NCBI GenBank assembly: GCA_016719225.1
Contig: JADKAN010000005.1
Span: 345,128-409,127 of the forward strand
Source: Flavobacteriales bacterium
GTDB taxonomy: Bacteria > Bacteroidota > Bacteroidia > Flavobacteriales_F > PHOS-HE28
Length of the DNA stretch: 64,000 bases
Direction of reading: 5' to 3'
Shown: positions 51,667-59,833 of the stretch, one piece after another
Numbering within the stretch: position 1 is the first letter of the stretch
Layout: every line of letters begins with the position of its first letter
Made by a program: the position numbers and the translations under genes
The notes under the pieces: generated by a model
Database searches by the model: none
What the model was told of the DNA's origin: nothing
What the model saw: only the letters and a program-made list of their open reading frames with translations

Positions 51667-53058
51667 ATGGTGAGGAGAGAGGGTGTGTGGGCCGTTCTGA
51701 AGGAGGCCCTCACCGGTGGTGATCGTGATCTTACCAGTATCGGCATGCGCCGCGCTGTGGTGTTGCTCAGTATTCCCATGGTGTTGGAAATGGCCATGGA
51801 GTCGCTCTTTGCACTTGTTGACGTGTTCTTCGTGAGCCGGTTGGGAGTTGCCGCCGTGGCCGTGGTGGGGCTTACGGAAGGATTAATGGCCATCATCTAC
51901 AGCATCGCTTGGGGATTGGGTGCGGGCATCACCGCAGTGGTGGCCCGCCGTACCGGCGAAAAAGACCGGGAAGGAGCGGACGTTGCAGCTGTGCAGGGGA
52001 TCTTGATCGCCATTGCGCTCGGTCTGCTGTTCGCTGTGCCGGGTGTGTTCTTCGCGGGGGAACTGTTGCGGGCCATGGGCGCCTCCCCCGAAGTGCAGGA
52101 GTTGGGCACGCCCTTCATCCGGATCATGGTGGGCAGCAATGTGGTGATCCTGCTCGTATTCGGCATCAATGCCATTTTCCGCGGTGCCGGCAATGCGGCT
52201 CTGGCCATGCGTTCGCTCTGGATCGGTAACATCATCAACATGGTCCTGGATCCACTGTTGATCTTCGGCATTTGGCTTTTCCCGGAAATGGGCGTTACCG
52301 GCGCTGCGGTTGCCACGGTGATCGGTAGGGGATGCGCGGTGCTCTACCAATGCTGGCACTTGTTCAATGGCAGGAGCAGGGTGATGATCGCCACGCGGCA
52401 CTTGAAGTTCGCGTGGGATGCGTTGTGGAACATCATCCGTGTTTCTTCCGGAGCGGCGGCGCAATTCCTGATCGCTTCGGCCAGTTGGGTGTTCCTGGTG
52501 CGCATCGTGGCCGGGTTCGGGAGCGATGCCGTTGCTGGATACACCATCGCTGTGCGCATCATCATTTTCGCCCTGTTGCCGGCATGGGGCGTCGCCAATG
52601 CGGCTTCCACGTTGGTGGGCCAGAACCTGGGTGCGGATCAACCGGACCGCGCCGAACGGAGCGCTTGGCTCTGCGGCCATTACAACATGGTGTACATGTC
52701 CATTATGGCCATGCTCTTTATCGCGTTCGCACCTTGGATGGTAGGCCTTTTCTCTCCCGGTGCTGAAGCGTTGCACGTCGGGGTGCAGGCGCTGCGGGTA
52801 ATATGCCTCGGCTACTTCTTCTATGCTTACGGCATGGTGCTCTCCCAATCCTTCAACGGCGCCGGGGATCCCATGACGCCGGTATGGCTCAACATGTTCT
52901 GCTTTTGGTTGGTGGAGATCCCTTTGGCGTGGAGTTTGGCCCGTTGGCTCGGAGGTCCGGAAGGTGTGTTCATCGCCATCGCCTTCAGCGAAAGCCTGCT
53001 GGCACTGCTTTGCATCTATTTTTTCCGCAAGGGCAAGTGGAAACTGGCGCAAGTGTGA
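51667..53058 (+). CDS. MATE-family efflux transporter
   Basis: 463 residues with 12 TM helices and an internal two-fold repeat: SIPMVLEMAMESLFALVDVFFVSRLGVAAVAVVGLTEGLMAI in the first half, LIASASWVFLVRIVAGFGSDAVAGYTIAVRI in the second, and NAASTLVGQNLGADQPDRAERSAW after helix 7. The MATE fold exports cationic drugs or dyes in exchange for Na+ or H+. CAACTTTG lies ten bases before the ATG (one base from TAnnTTTG). Adjacent genes give no substrate hint. Confidence 0.92.
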   Translation: MVRREGVWAVLKEALTGGDRDLTSIGMRRAVVLLSIPMVLEMAMESLFALVDVFFVSRLGVAAVAVVGLTEGLMAIIYSIAWGLGAGITAVVARRTGEKDREGADVAAVQGILIAIALGLLFAVPGVFFAGELLRAMGASPEVQELGTPFIRIMVGSNVVILLVFGINAIFRGAGNAALAMRSLWIGNIINMVLDPLLIFGIWLFPEMGVTGAAVATVIGRGCAVLYQCWHLFNGRSRVMIATRHLKFAWDALWNIIRVSSGAAAQFLIASASWVFLVRIVAGFGSDAVAGYTIAVRIIIFALLPAWGVANAASTLVGQNLGADQPDRAERSAWLCGHYNMVYMSIMAMLFIAFAPWMVGLFSPGAEALHVGVQALRVICLGYFFYAYGMVLSQSFNGAGDPMTPVWLNMFCFWLVEIPLAWSLARWLGGPEGVFIAIAFSESLLALLCIYFFRKGKWKLAQV

Positions 53059-53156
53059 GGGTGGAAGGAAGGTTTTACACCACAGCGGCACAGACTTGCC
53101 TGCCGGCAGCGATACGGAGCACAGCGAAGGAACTGCCCAACCGACGCTCGCCCACT

Positions 53157-53900
53157 TCACAGCTTCGGCCGTCCTGCCGCATACCATTGCAGCAGGCGGT
53201 CCACGATCTCCTCGATCTTGCGGCTGTCCGCCCACGTGGCGCGGAACACGAGCCTGCCATCCGCATCAATCACGTAAGCGCCGTTGGGTGCCTTTCCGTA
53301 AGCATTGAAGACCTTGTCGTCCATGCCGTCCAGCAGCACCGGTAGGGTGGTCATGGCTGCGAACTCTTGGGCATATGCGGCTTTTTCGGCTCCGATCCGG
53401 GGTACAGGATAGCGCCGGAATTTCTTTTTATCCCCCGGATGCAGCTCATGGCCGTACACCACGAAGAGCTCCACCTGTGCTGTATCGTATTTGGCCTGAA
53501 GCTTTTCCCAGAGCGGCAGCTGCGCCCTTGCAGGCGGGTTGGTGATGCTTCCGAACATGAGCACGCGCACTTTGCCTTTGGTGTCCGTGAGCGTCTTTGT
53601 TCCCGCACGGCCAACTACCGGTAACGTGAAGGGATGCGTACGCGGCGCCATGTTCCCGCCTTCGCTGTAGGTGCGGATGTCCGCCACGGTGGCTTTCATC
53701 ATCTTGTCGAAGTTCATCCGCCAAGTGCTCACCTCCTTGCGCATGGCCCGGATCTCCGGCTTGGTGTAGCTGGTGAGGAAGAAGTCGAGGTCATCGTGAA
53801 AGCGTATACCTGCCGCGTTGTACGGCGCAGGATCCCATTCCCCTGACTGCCCGAGAGCGGGCACGGAGATCAACAGAGCGAGTGCGAGAAAAAGGCGCAT
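53157..53900 (-). CDS. Iodothyronine deiodinase-like thioredoxin-fold protein lacking the catalytic residue
   Basis: 247 residues from ATG 53898-53900 (MRLFLALALLISVPALGQSG signal peptide); an ATG eight codons upstream is also possible. The C-terminal domain VRVLMFGSITNPPARAQLPLWEKL matches the deiodinase/thioredoxin-fold signature FGSxTxPPF, but the position held by selenocysteine or cysteine is Asn. VELFVVYGHELHPGDKK, LPVLLDGMDDKVFNAYG and GAYVIDADGRLVFR follow, a redoxin core. The N-terminal ~100 residues (DLDFFLTSYTKPEIRAM) form a helical module. Because the peroxidatic residue is missing, it may be non-catalytic. A -7 box with the ATG five bases downstream suggests a leaderless mRNA. Confidence 0.75.
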   Translation of the reverse strand: MRLFLALALLISVPALGQSGEWDPAPYNAAGIRFHDDLDFFLTSYTKPEIRAMRKEVSTWRMNFDKMMKATVADIRTYSEGGNMAPRTHPFTLPVVGRAGTKTLTDTKGKVRVLMFGSITNPPARAQLPLWEKLQAKYDTAQVELFVVYGHELHPGDKKKFRRYPVPRIGAEKAAYAQEFAAMTTLPVLLDGMDDKVFNAYGKAPNGAYVIDADGRLVFRATWADSRKIEEIVDRLLQWYAAGRPKL

Positions 53901-53904
53901 GTGC

Positions 53905-53912
53905 CAAATGTA
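53905..53912 (-). promoter_or_regulatory. -7 box of the deiodinase-like gene
   Basis: CAAATGTA on the plus strand, TACATTTG on the minus strand, an exact TAnnTTTG box only four bases before the ATG at 53900, which suggests either a leaderless transcript or the ATG at 53924. Confidence 0.4.
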
Positions 53913-54052
53913 TATCGTCGACATTCGGGCAAGGCGCGCATTTCATGGGGCTTATGGGCGGGCTTCTCGGTCACGCCTTTCAGCAAAGTCCTGCAGCGGC
54001 TGGCCCACAGGTTCCACGACACATCCGACCATCGCTCCTTCGTCGTAAAAAC

Positions 54053-54078
54053 GAAGAACGGGCCGAGGCCCGTTCTTC
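54053..54078 (-). terminator. Terminator of the thioredoxin gene
   Basis: GAAGAACGGGCC (54053-54064) / GGCCCGTTCTTC (54067-54078), a 12-bp stem next to a T-run on the minus strand (TTCGTTTTT past the stem). It follows the thioredoxin-family stop at 54101. Confidence 0.75.
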
Positions 54079-54100
54079 AAAGATCGGATCAACCCGCAGC

Positions 54101-54652
54101 TTACTTCCGGCGGCTCTTGAAGCTCTTCTGGAAGTCGGGGAATTCCTGCTTCCCGTTCAACTTGTCACCGAAGTAGACCAGGATCGGCTCGATCTGCTCT
54201 GGGGTCATGTAGCCTTGGACCGGCGCGAGCACTTGGCCATCCTTGTCCATGTACACAATGGTCGGGTACGCAACACGCCCGTTCACCGGGGCGATCTGCA
54301 TGGTGAGCTGGTGGGTTGCGTTGCGCGAACCCTTCATCGCCGCGTTGTAGCTCGGATTGGTGTAGGTCTTTCCGTTGTAAATGATGGTGTCAGCACCTTC
54401 CGCATCGAACTTCACAGCGTGGAAATTCGCGTTGATGTACGCAGCGGTCTGCGGGTCATGGAAGGTGTTCGCGTCCAGCATGCGGCAAGGACCGCACCAA
54501 GAGGTGTGCACATCGATGATCAGGGGCTTACCGTCCTTTTTTGCGGCTTTTTGGGCCGTTTCCAGGTCGGTCCAGTGCACCAAGGCATCGCCATGATCCT
54601 GGGCGAAAAGGGCCAACGGGGCCAAGCAAAGAGTGAAGAGAAGGTTGCGCAT
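54101..54652 (-). CDS. Thioredoxin-family exported protein
   Basis: 183 residues with signal peptide MRNLLFTLCLAPLALFAQ. The thioredoxin motif is CGPC (Cys53, Cys56) in IIDVHTSWCGPCRMLDANTF. The later AYINANFHAVKFDAEGAD and VAYPTIVYMDKDGQVLAPVQGYM (cis-Pro) belong to the thioredoxin_7 type, followed by a basic C-terminus. It should reduce or isomerise disulfides in the periplasm or act in redox maintenance. A strong terminator follows. It is the first upstream neighbour of the peptide-transporter group but separate from it. Confidence 0.88.
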   Translation of the reverse strand: MRNLLFTLCLAPLALFAQDHGDALVHWTDLETAQKAAKKDGKPLIIDVHTSWCGPCRMLDANTFHDPQTAAYINANFHAVKFDAEGADTIIYNGKTYTNPSYNAAMKGSRNATHQLTMQIAPVNGRVAYPTIVYMDKDGQVLAPVQGYMTPEQIEPILVYFGDKLNGKQEFPDFQKSFKSRRK

Positions 54653-54712
54653 TTGTCCGTGTGTTGAGTGCCCTATTACGAAGACCGTGCCGGAATGGTG
54701 ACGGCTCCGGCC

Positions 54713-56191
54713 TCAATGTACGCCTTTCATCAACCGGCGTACCCCGGGCGAGATCGCGATCAACACCACGCCCAGGATCAATGCATAGATCGCCAACTGT
54801 TGGTATCCACCGGTATAGGACACCAGTTTGCTCAAGTTGGATGCGTTGGGATCGGCGGTGCTCATTCCCGCACCCAGCAAGCCGGCGACGTATTGGCCAT
54901 ACGCGCTGGCCAAGAACCACATCCCCATCATCAAGCCTTGGATGGGCTGCGGCGATAGCTTGGTCATCAGCGACAGACCGATGGGTGACAGGCACAGCTC
55001 CCCGAAGGTGATGATGAAGTAGCCCAAGGTGAACACGTCCAGGGAGGTCATTCCGTCCGCATCCGCGAAGAAGATGGTGGCGTAGAACGCATAGAACGCA
55101 CCAGCGAGAAGAAGAAACCCGAGACCGAACTTCACCACCGAATTAGGTTCGCTCTTGCGCTTGCTCAGCCACAGCCAGAGCAGGCCCATCAGCGGTGCGA
55201 AAATGATGACGAAGAGCGAGTTCGCGCTGTTGTTCACGATGTTCGGGTCCATGGGGATGAAGCCCAGCAAGGTGTGGTGGAGGTTGTTCAAGGCAAAAAT
55301 GCTGAGCGAACCGCCAGCCTGTTCGAAGAAGGCCCAGAACAGGATGGAGAAGAGGATGAACACCAGTGCGGCGAGCAGCCGCTTATTCTCCTTCACGTTG
55401 AACTTGCGCATCTCCCAGCCCAGGTAGACCAGCGTGAGCGGGCCGATGATGTACATGAACAGGTCCGTGTAGTGCGTGTTGGTCACCAACTTCAGGATGA
55501 ACGGAATGGCGATGAGCGAGCCGATATAGACCGCGACCTCGTAGATGCGCCGCTTTTTCACCGGCATGTCAGGGTGCAAGGGTGAAAGGCCGATGGTGCC
55601 AAGGCTCTTGCGGGTGTAGATGAAGTTGATCAAACTGATCGTCATCACCACGCTCACCAAGCCGAACGCCAGTGGCCAGCTGTGGTATTTACCCACCCAG
55701 ATCATCAGGACACCACCCAAGAGCGCCCCGAGGTTGATCGCTGAATAGAACAGGCTGAACCCGGCATCACGGCGCGGGTCGTTCTCACTGTACAATTGGC
55801 CCACCATGGTGCTGATGTTGGGCTTGAAGAAGCCGGTGCCGATGATGAAGAAGCAGGTACCGATGTAGAAGAGATCCGCCGGGGAAATGGCGATCACCAA
55901 GCCACCAGCGATCATCAGGATGGCGCCCCAGAACAGCGATTTCTGGAAGCCGAGGATCTTGTCCGCGAACACGCCGCCGATGAAAGTGAACGCATAAACG
56001 AAGGCCTGGATGGCGCCGTATTGCAGGTTGGCGACTTTGTCCCCCAGCCCCAGCTGCGTCACCATGAACACGGTGAGCATCCCGCGCATGCCATAGAAAC
56101 AGAACCGTTCCCACATCTCGCTTCCGGCAAGGTGCAAGAGCTGTTTAGGGTACTTCCCTTCGAAATTGTGGATCTCTTCTCGGGTGTACAT
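54713..56191 (-). CDS. POT-family peptide/H+ symporter, copy 1
   Basis: 492 residues, 14 TM helices. The E1xxE2RFxxYG motif is SEMWERFCFYGMRG, followed by YGAIQAFVYAFTFIGGVFADKILGFQKSL (family motif 1), GTGFFKPNISTMVGQLY and DAGFSLFYSAINLGALLG. LCLSPIGLSLMTKLSP appears near the end. The family imports di- and tripeptides driven by the proton gradient. It is one of three neighbouring paralogues; the spacer to copy 2 is filled with two word-repeat families. Confidence 0.93.
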   Translation of the reverse strand: MYTREEIHNFEGKYPKQLLHLAGSEMWERFCFYGMRGMLTVFMVTQLGLGDKVANLQYGAIQAFVYAFTFIGGVFADKILGFQKSLFWGAILMIAGGLVIAISPADLFYIGTCFFIIGTGFFKPNISTMVGQLYSENDPRRDAGFSLFYSAINLGALLGGVLMIWVGKYHSWPLAFGLVSVVMTISLINFIYTRKSLGTIGLSPLHPDMPVKKRRIYEVAVYIGSLIAIPFILKLVTNTHYTDLFMYIIGPLTLVYLGWEMRKFNVKENKRLLAALVFILFSILFWAFFEQAGGSLSIFALNNLHHTLLGFIPMDPNIVNNSANSLFVIIFAPLMGLLWLWLSKRKSEPNSVVKFGLGFLLLAGAFYAFYATIFFADADGMTSLDVFTLGYFIITFGELCLSPIGLSLMTKLSPQPIQGLMMGMWFLASAYGQYVAGLLGAGMSTADPNASNLSKLVSYTGGYQQLAIYALILGVVLIAISPGVRRLMKGVH

Positions 56192-56206
56192 GCGGTGGGT
56201 CGGTTG

Positions 56207-56231
56207 TCAGTTGTTCGTTGCCAGCAGTCGG
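56207..56231. repeat. GTTGTCxGTTGTxCGTTGCC word repeat
   Basis: Reiterated GTTGTC/GTTGTTCGTTGCC words just upstream of POT copy 1. The complement matches the in-frame repeat of the mutase gene at 31770-31793 (GGTTGTCCGTTGTCCGTTG...). Confidence 0.55.
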
Positions 56232-56297
56232 ATCCGGAACAAGGGTTCCGCGCGGGACGGGGCAATTTTACGCCATTCCACGGGTCATCGGAGCTTT

Positions 56298-56335
56298 CAG
56301 CCTCAAGCCTTCAGCCCCAAGCCCCAAGCCTCAAT
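56298..56335. repeat. CAAGCC word repeat at the end of POT copy 2
   Basis: Reiterated TCAAGCC/CCAAGCC words (agcCTCAAGCCTTCAGCCC, then CAAGCCCCAAGCC) overlapping the stop codon of POT copy 2 (56331-56333). It resembles the left arm of the mutase linker repeat at 30233-30263. Confidence 0.55.
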
Positions 56336-57929
56336 GAATGTTCTTCTCACGCATCACCGCCTTTAACCAGCGGAGCATCATGAAGAGCATCAGCGCGGCG
56401 GCCAGCGCGAGGCCGAAATTCATCATGAAGAACCAGCTCTTGTCCTCGAAGCCTTCCCACAGTCCGCTGAGCATGCCGCTGAGCTTGTTGCCCACCGAGG
56501 TGCTCAGGAAGAAGCCGCCCATCATCAAGGCCGTAATGCGCGGTGGGCTCAGCTTGCTCACCAACGAAAGGCCCATGGGGCTCAGGCATAGCTCACCCAC
56601 GGTGATCACGCCGTAGCTCGCTATCAGCCACCAGCTGCTGGCCTTGCTTTCCAGGTTGTTCGTGGCCATCACAGCGCCCACCATCACCAACGCGGAAAGT
56701 GCCGTGATCACCAGGCCGATCGCGATCTTCGTGGGTGTGCTCGGCTCCTTCTTCCGGCTGCGCATAAAGCCCCAGAAGCCCACGACGACCGGCGTGAGCA
56801 GCACCACCCAGAACGGATTGATGCTTTGGTACAGCTGGGTGGAATACAACTTCAGGCTCTGGCCTTGGGCGGGCACATTTTCAGGGGCCATGTTCGCGAA
56901 GTACTGTGCGCTCTTCGGGTCGGTGTCCGCGCCATTGTTGGTCACCGTTTGTGCCATGCCCGCTTGGTCCGCCACGTTGCTCACGGCAAGTGGCATTTCG
57001 CGGTTCGTATAGTCCTTGGCCCACACGGTAAGGGCGTCCCCGTTCTGGTGGAACACCGCCCAGAAGATCACCAAGCAGCCGAACACTGCCAGCAACGCGC
57101 CGATGGGCCGCTTGTCCTCTTCATTGGCTTTCACGTACAGGTAGATGAAGAAGGCCACCACGGGGATGCAGCCGAAGATGAACGCATCGTTGGTGTCCGT
57201 GCCCAGCAAATTGCCGGGGATCAAGTAGCCCAGCACGCCGAAGATGAACATCGGGACGAGCGTGCTCAGCAGGATCCTGCTGGTGCTCATGTCGCCCGGT
57301 TCCAACGGCTTCCGTATGTCAGCATGCTTCACCCATTTGCTGCCTTTCAGGAAGATGCCCACGCCGATCAGCATGCCGATGCCCGCCGCAGCGAAGGCAT
57401 AGCCCCAGCCGTAGTTGATCTGCATGTAGGCCGCCACGAAATTGCAGACGAAGGCACCGATGTTGATGCCCATGTAGAAGATGTTGAAGCCCGCGTCCTT
57501 GTTGTCGCGGTACTTGTCATCGTTGTACAGGTTGCCCACCAGCGTGGAGATGTTCGGCTTGAACATGCCGTTACCGAGGATGATGAGCAAGAGACCGATG
57601 TAGAACGCATTGACGTCATGCACGGCCAAGGTGAGGTAGCCCGCCGCCATCAGCAGGCCGCCCATCGTGATGCTCTTCCGGAAGCCGAGCACGCGGTCCG
57701 CCAGCAAGCCGCCGATGAATGGCGTGAGGTACACCAGCCCGAGGTAAGTGCCGTAGATGTCGCTCTTCTTCAGCGCGCTGAAACCCATGCCGCCATTCTC
57801 CCAGCCGTCCAGCATGTACAGGCTGAAGATCCCCAGCATGAGGTAATAGCCGAAGCGTTCCCACATTTCCGTGAAGAAGAGGACGTAGAGACCGCGGGGA
57901 TGCTTGGAGGGGGAGGAGATAGGGGTCAA
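56331..57929 (-). CDS. POT-family peptide/H+ symporter, copy 2
   Basis: 532 residues. The start is TTG at 57927-57929 (no ATG upstream in frame before the conserved helix); MTPISSPSKHPRGLYVLFFTEMWERFGYYLM follows with the E1xxE2R motif. Family motifs are FIGGLLADRVLGFRKSITMGG and GNGMFKPNISTLVGNLYNDD, and PMGLSLVSKLSPPRITALM near the end. It contains a longer extracellular loop (~residues 290-380) than its neighbours. Imports small peptides with protons. It is more distant from copy 1 than from copy 3, judging by the loop structure. Confidence 0.92.
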   Translation of the reverse strand: MTPISSPSKHPRGLYVLFFTEMWERFGYYLMLGIFSLYMLDGWENGGMGFSALKKSDIYGTYLGLVYLTPFIGGLLADRVLGFRKSITMGGLLMAAGYLTLAVHDVNAFYIGLLLIILGNGMFKPNISTLVGNLYNDDKYRDNKDAGFNIFYMGINIGAFVCNFVAAYMQINYGWGYAFAAAGIGMLIGVGIFLKGSKWVKHADIRKPLEPGDMSTSRILLSTLVPMFIFGVLGYLIPGNLLGTDTNDAFIFGCIPVVAFFIYLYVKANEEDKRPIGALLAVFGCLVIFWAVFHQNGDALTVWAKDYTNREMPLAVSNVADQAGMAQTVTNNGADTDPKSAQYFANMAPENVPAQGQSLKLYSTQLYQSINPFWVVLLTPVVVGFWGFMRSRKKEPSTPTKIAIGLVITALSALVMVGAVMATNNLESKASSWWLIASYGVITVGELCLSPMGLSLVSKLSPPRITALMMGGFFLSTSVGNKLSGMLSGLWEGFEDKSWFFMMNFGLALAAALMLFMMLRWLKAVMREKNIH

Positions 57930-57943
57930 ATCGGGAGTTTTTT

Positions 57944-58120
57944 AAACCACATAAGTACGGCGGCACGGAGAAATGCGAAAGTGGAATGTTACTGGTTGGC
58001 GTGTTTCAGGTAGTAGTGCACTATTCGGACTCACGACACACAGACTCAAGACTCCGGACTTAAGACCCAGGACTTATGACCCAAGACTCTTCTCTGTGCC
58101 TCCGTGCCTCTGTGGTGAAC
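57944..58120. repeat. Composite repeat with inverted CCACAGAGGCACGGAG-type arms
   Basis: The left arm (57944-57972, AACCACATAAGTACGGCGGC...) and the reverse complement of the right arm (58091-58120, ACCACAGAGGCACGGAGGC...) align along ~28 bases. The interior (58027-58090) is a chain of GACTCAAGACT / GACTTAAGACCC words. It has the look of a non-autonomous inverted-repeat element. It fills the 203-base spacer between POT copies 2 and 3. Confidence 0.6.
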
Positions 58121-58132
58121 CTTAATAACGCT

Positions 58133-59695
58133 CTAGTTCACCCCGTGCATCCGCTTCTGCAACCAACGGTGAATAACGACCAAGAGGATCGCGGCACTAC
58201 CGCTCATCACGATGAACACCAGGAAGAAGTGGAACAGGTTGTCGATGGTGAAGCCGAGGAATTTCGGGAAAACGGTATCCACGGTCACCGGCGCTTCGCC
58301 TGCACCCGGGGGGATCAAGGCGCTCAACGTACCCGCGAATTTGTTGGCCGCGGCATTCGCCAGGAACCATGTGCCCATCAACAAGGAGGAAAGGCGCAAC
58401 GGTGCGAGTTTGCTCACCATGCTGAGGCCGATCGGGGAGAGGCAAAGCTCACCCATGGTATGCAGGCCATACAAGGTGATCAACCACCACATGCTGATCT
58501 TGGCGGAAGGTGCAACGCCATACACACCGAACGCGATCACCATGTATCCGATCGCCAGCAGGCCCAGGCCCATGGCCATTTTCAGTGGGGAGGAAGGCTC
58601 CCAGCCGCGCTTGCCCAACCAACCCCACAGCATGCTGAACAGGGGAGCCAGCATGATGATGAAGATGGGGTTCACGCTCTGGAAATAGCTCGCAGGCATT
58701 TCCCATCCGCCAATGTGCCGTTCGGTCTGTTGATCCGCGAAGAGCGTCAAGGAAGCCCCCGCCTGCTCGAAGCAGGACCAGAAGAAGATCACGAAGAAGG
58801 CCAGGATGAAGATCACGCTGATCCGTTGCTTCTCTTCGTGCTTCAAGCTCTTATCGCTGAAGATCACGAGGGGCATGGCGATCATGGCACCGTAGATCAA
58901 GAAGCCGATCAGGTCGATGTCCGTTTTGAACCAGGTCTTGAAGTTCAGCAGTACGAACATCAGGGCGACGGAACCGAGGATGATCCCCACGGTCTTCATG
59001 TCCATCTTCTGCTTGGGCATGCCGATGGGTTCACCTACGGAATCCACCAAGTATTTCTTCTTCAGCATTTCGAAGGTGAGCGTGCCCAGCAACATGCCGA
59101 TGCCTGCCGCGAGGAAGCCGAACTTGAAGTCGAAGATGTCGCCGGTATCGCCCAAACCACCGCAGATCAACGGGGAGAAGAGCGCACCGAGATTGATGCC
59201 CATGTAGAAGATGGTGAAGGCCCCGTCGATACGGCGGTCGTTCGGCGGGTACAACTGGCCCACCATGGTGCTGATGTTCGGCTTGAAGAAGCCGTTGCCG
59301 ATGATCAGCAGCGTAAGGCCCGCCCACATCATGCTGATGGAACTGGCGCTCTGTACCGCCTCCGTTACCAAACTACCGCTGAAGAAGAGCAGGAACTGCC
59401 CGATGGCCATCAAAATGCCGCCTACCAGAATGCTGCGCCGATTGCCCCAGAACCGGTCACTGATGTAACCGCCTAACAACGGAGTGAGGTAGACCAAGCC
59501 TGTAAAACTTCCATACACGTTGGAAGCCTCGGCGTTGCCCATGAACAGCGCCTTGGTCATGAAGAGGATGAAGATGGACCGCATCCCATAGTAGCTGAAC
59601 CGCTCCCACATTTCTGTGAAAAAGAGCAGGTACAGCCCCTTGGGGTGCCCTTGGTTCATCGTTAGCTCAATGTGTTCCGATGGAGGTGGTCGCAT
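58133..59695 (-). CDS. POT-family peptide/H+ symporter, copy 3
   Basis: 520 residues from ATG 59693-59695; an internal ATG at 59659 (MNQGHPKGLYLLFF) is an equally good start. The E1xxE2R motif is FTEMWERFSYYGMRS; YLTPLLGGYISDRFWGNRRSILVGG, GNGFFKPNISTMVGQLYPP and LCLSPIGLSMVSKLAPLRLSSLLMG follow. 14 TM helices. Proton-driven uptake of di- and tripeptides. It lies 138 bases past the DPP-IV-type gene (59834) on the same strand; the spacer contains the GTCTTATGTCC word repeat. Confidence 0.93.
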   Translation of the reverse strand: MRPPPSEHIELTMNQGHPKGLYLLFFTEMWERFSYYGMRSIFILFMTKALFMGNAEASNVYGSFTGLVYLTPLLGGYISDRFWGNRRSILVGGILMAIGQFLLFFSGSLVTEAVQSASSISMMWAGLTLLIIGNGFFKPNISTMVGQLYPPNDRRIDGAFTIFYMGINLGALFSPLICGGLGDTGDIFDFKFGFLAAGIGMLLGTLTFEMLKKKYLVDSVGEPIGMPKQKMDMKTVGIILGSVALMFVLLNFKTWFKTDIDLIGFLIYGAMIAMPLVIFSDKSLKHEEKQRISVIFILAFFVIFFWSCFEQAGASLTLFADQQTERHIGGWEMPASYFQSVNPIFIIMLAPLFSMLWGWLGKRGWEPSSPLKMAMGLGLLAIGYMVIAFGVYGVAPSAKISMWWLITLYGLHTMGELCLSPIGLSMVSKLAPLRLSSLLMGTWFLANAAANKFAGTLSALIPPGAGEAPVTVDTVFPKFLGFTIDNLFHFFLVFIVMSGSAAILLVVIHRWLQKRMHGVN

Positions 59696-59756
59696 AGGGA
59701 CTTCGTTTTTTTAGGACCGGGCCAAGGTATGCGGATAGGGGATCCGTTGGTGGGGA

Positions 59757-59826
59757 ATGTCTTATGTCCTATGTGTGCAGTCTTATGTGTGCCCTCAGCA
59801 TAGGACATCAGACGACCAGTATAGGC
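59757..59826. repeat. GTCTTATGTCC word repeat between POT copy 3 and the DPP-IV gene
   Basis: TCTTATGTCCTATG, then GTCTTATGTG and the complementary CATAGGACATCAGAC: a set of (T)CTTATGTCC words in inverted arrangement, close in wording to the interior of the 57944-58120 element (complement GTCTTAAGTCC). No open frame. Confidence 0.5.
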
Positions 59827-59833
59827 CAACCCC

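Noticed and set aside
58076..59476. 466-residue open frame opposite POT copy 3
   Set aside because: Complement of the transporter helices; composition (Gln, His, Asp) is typical of shadows of hydrophobic proteins.
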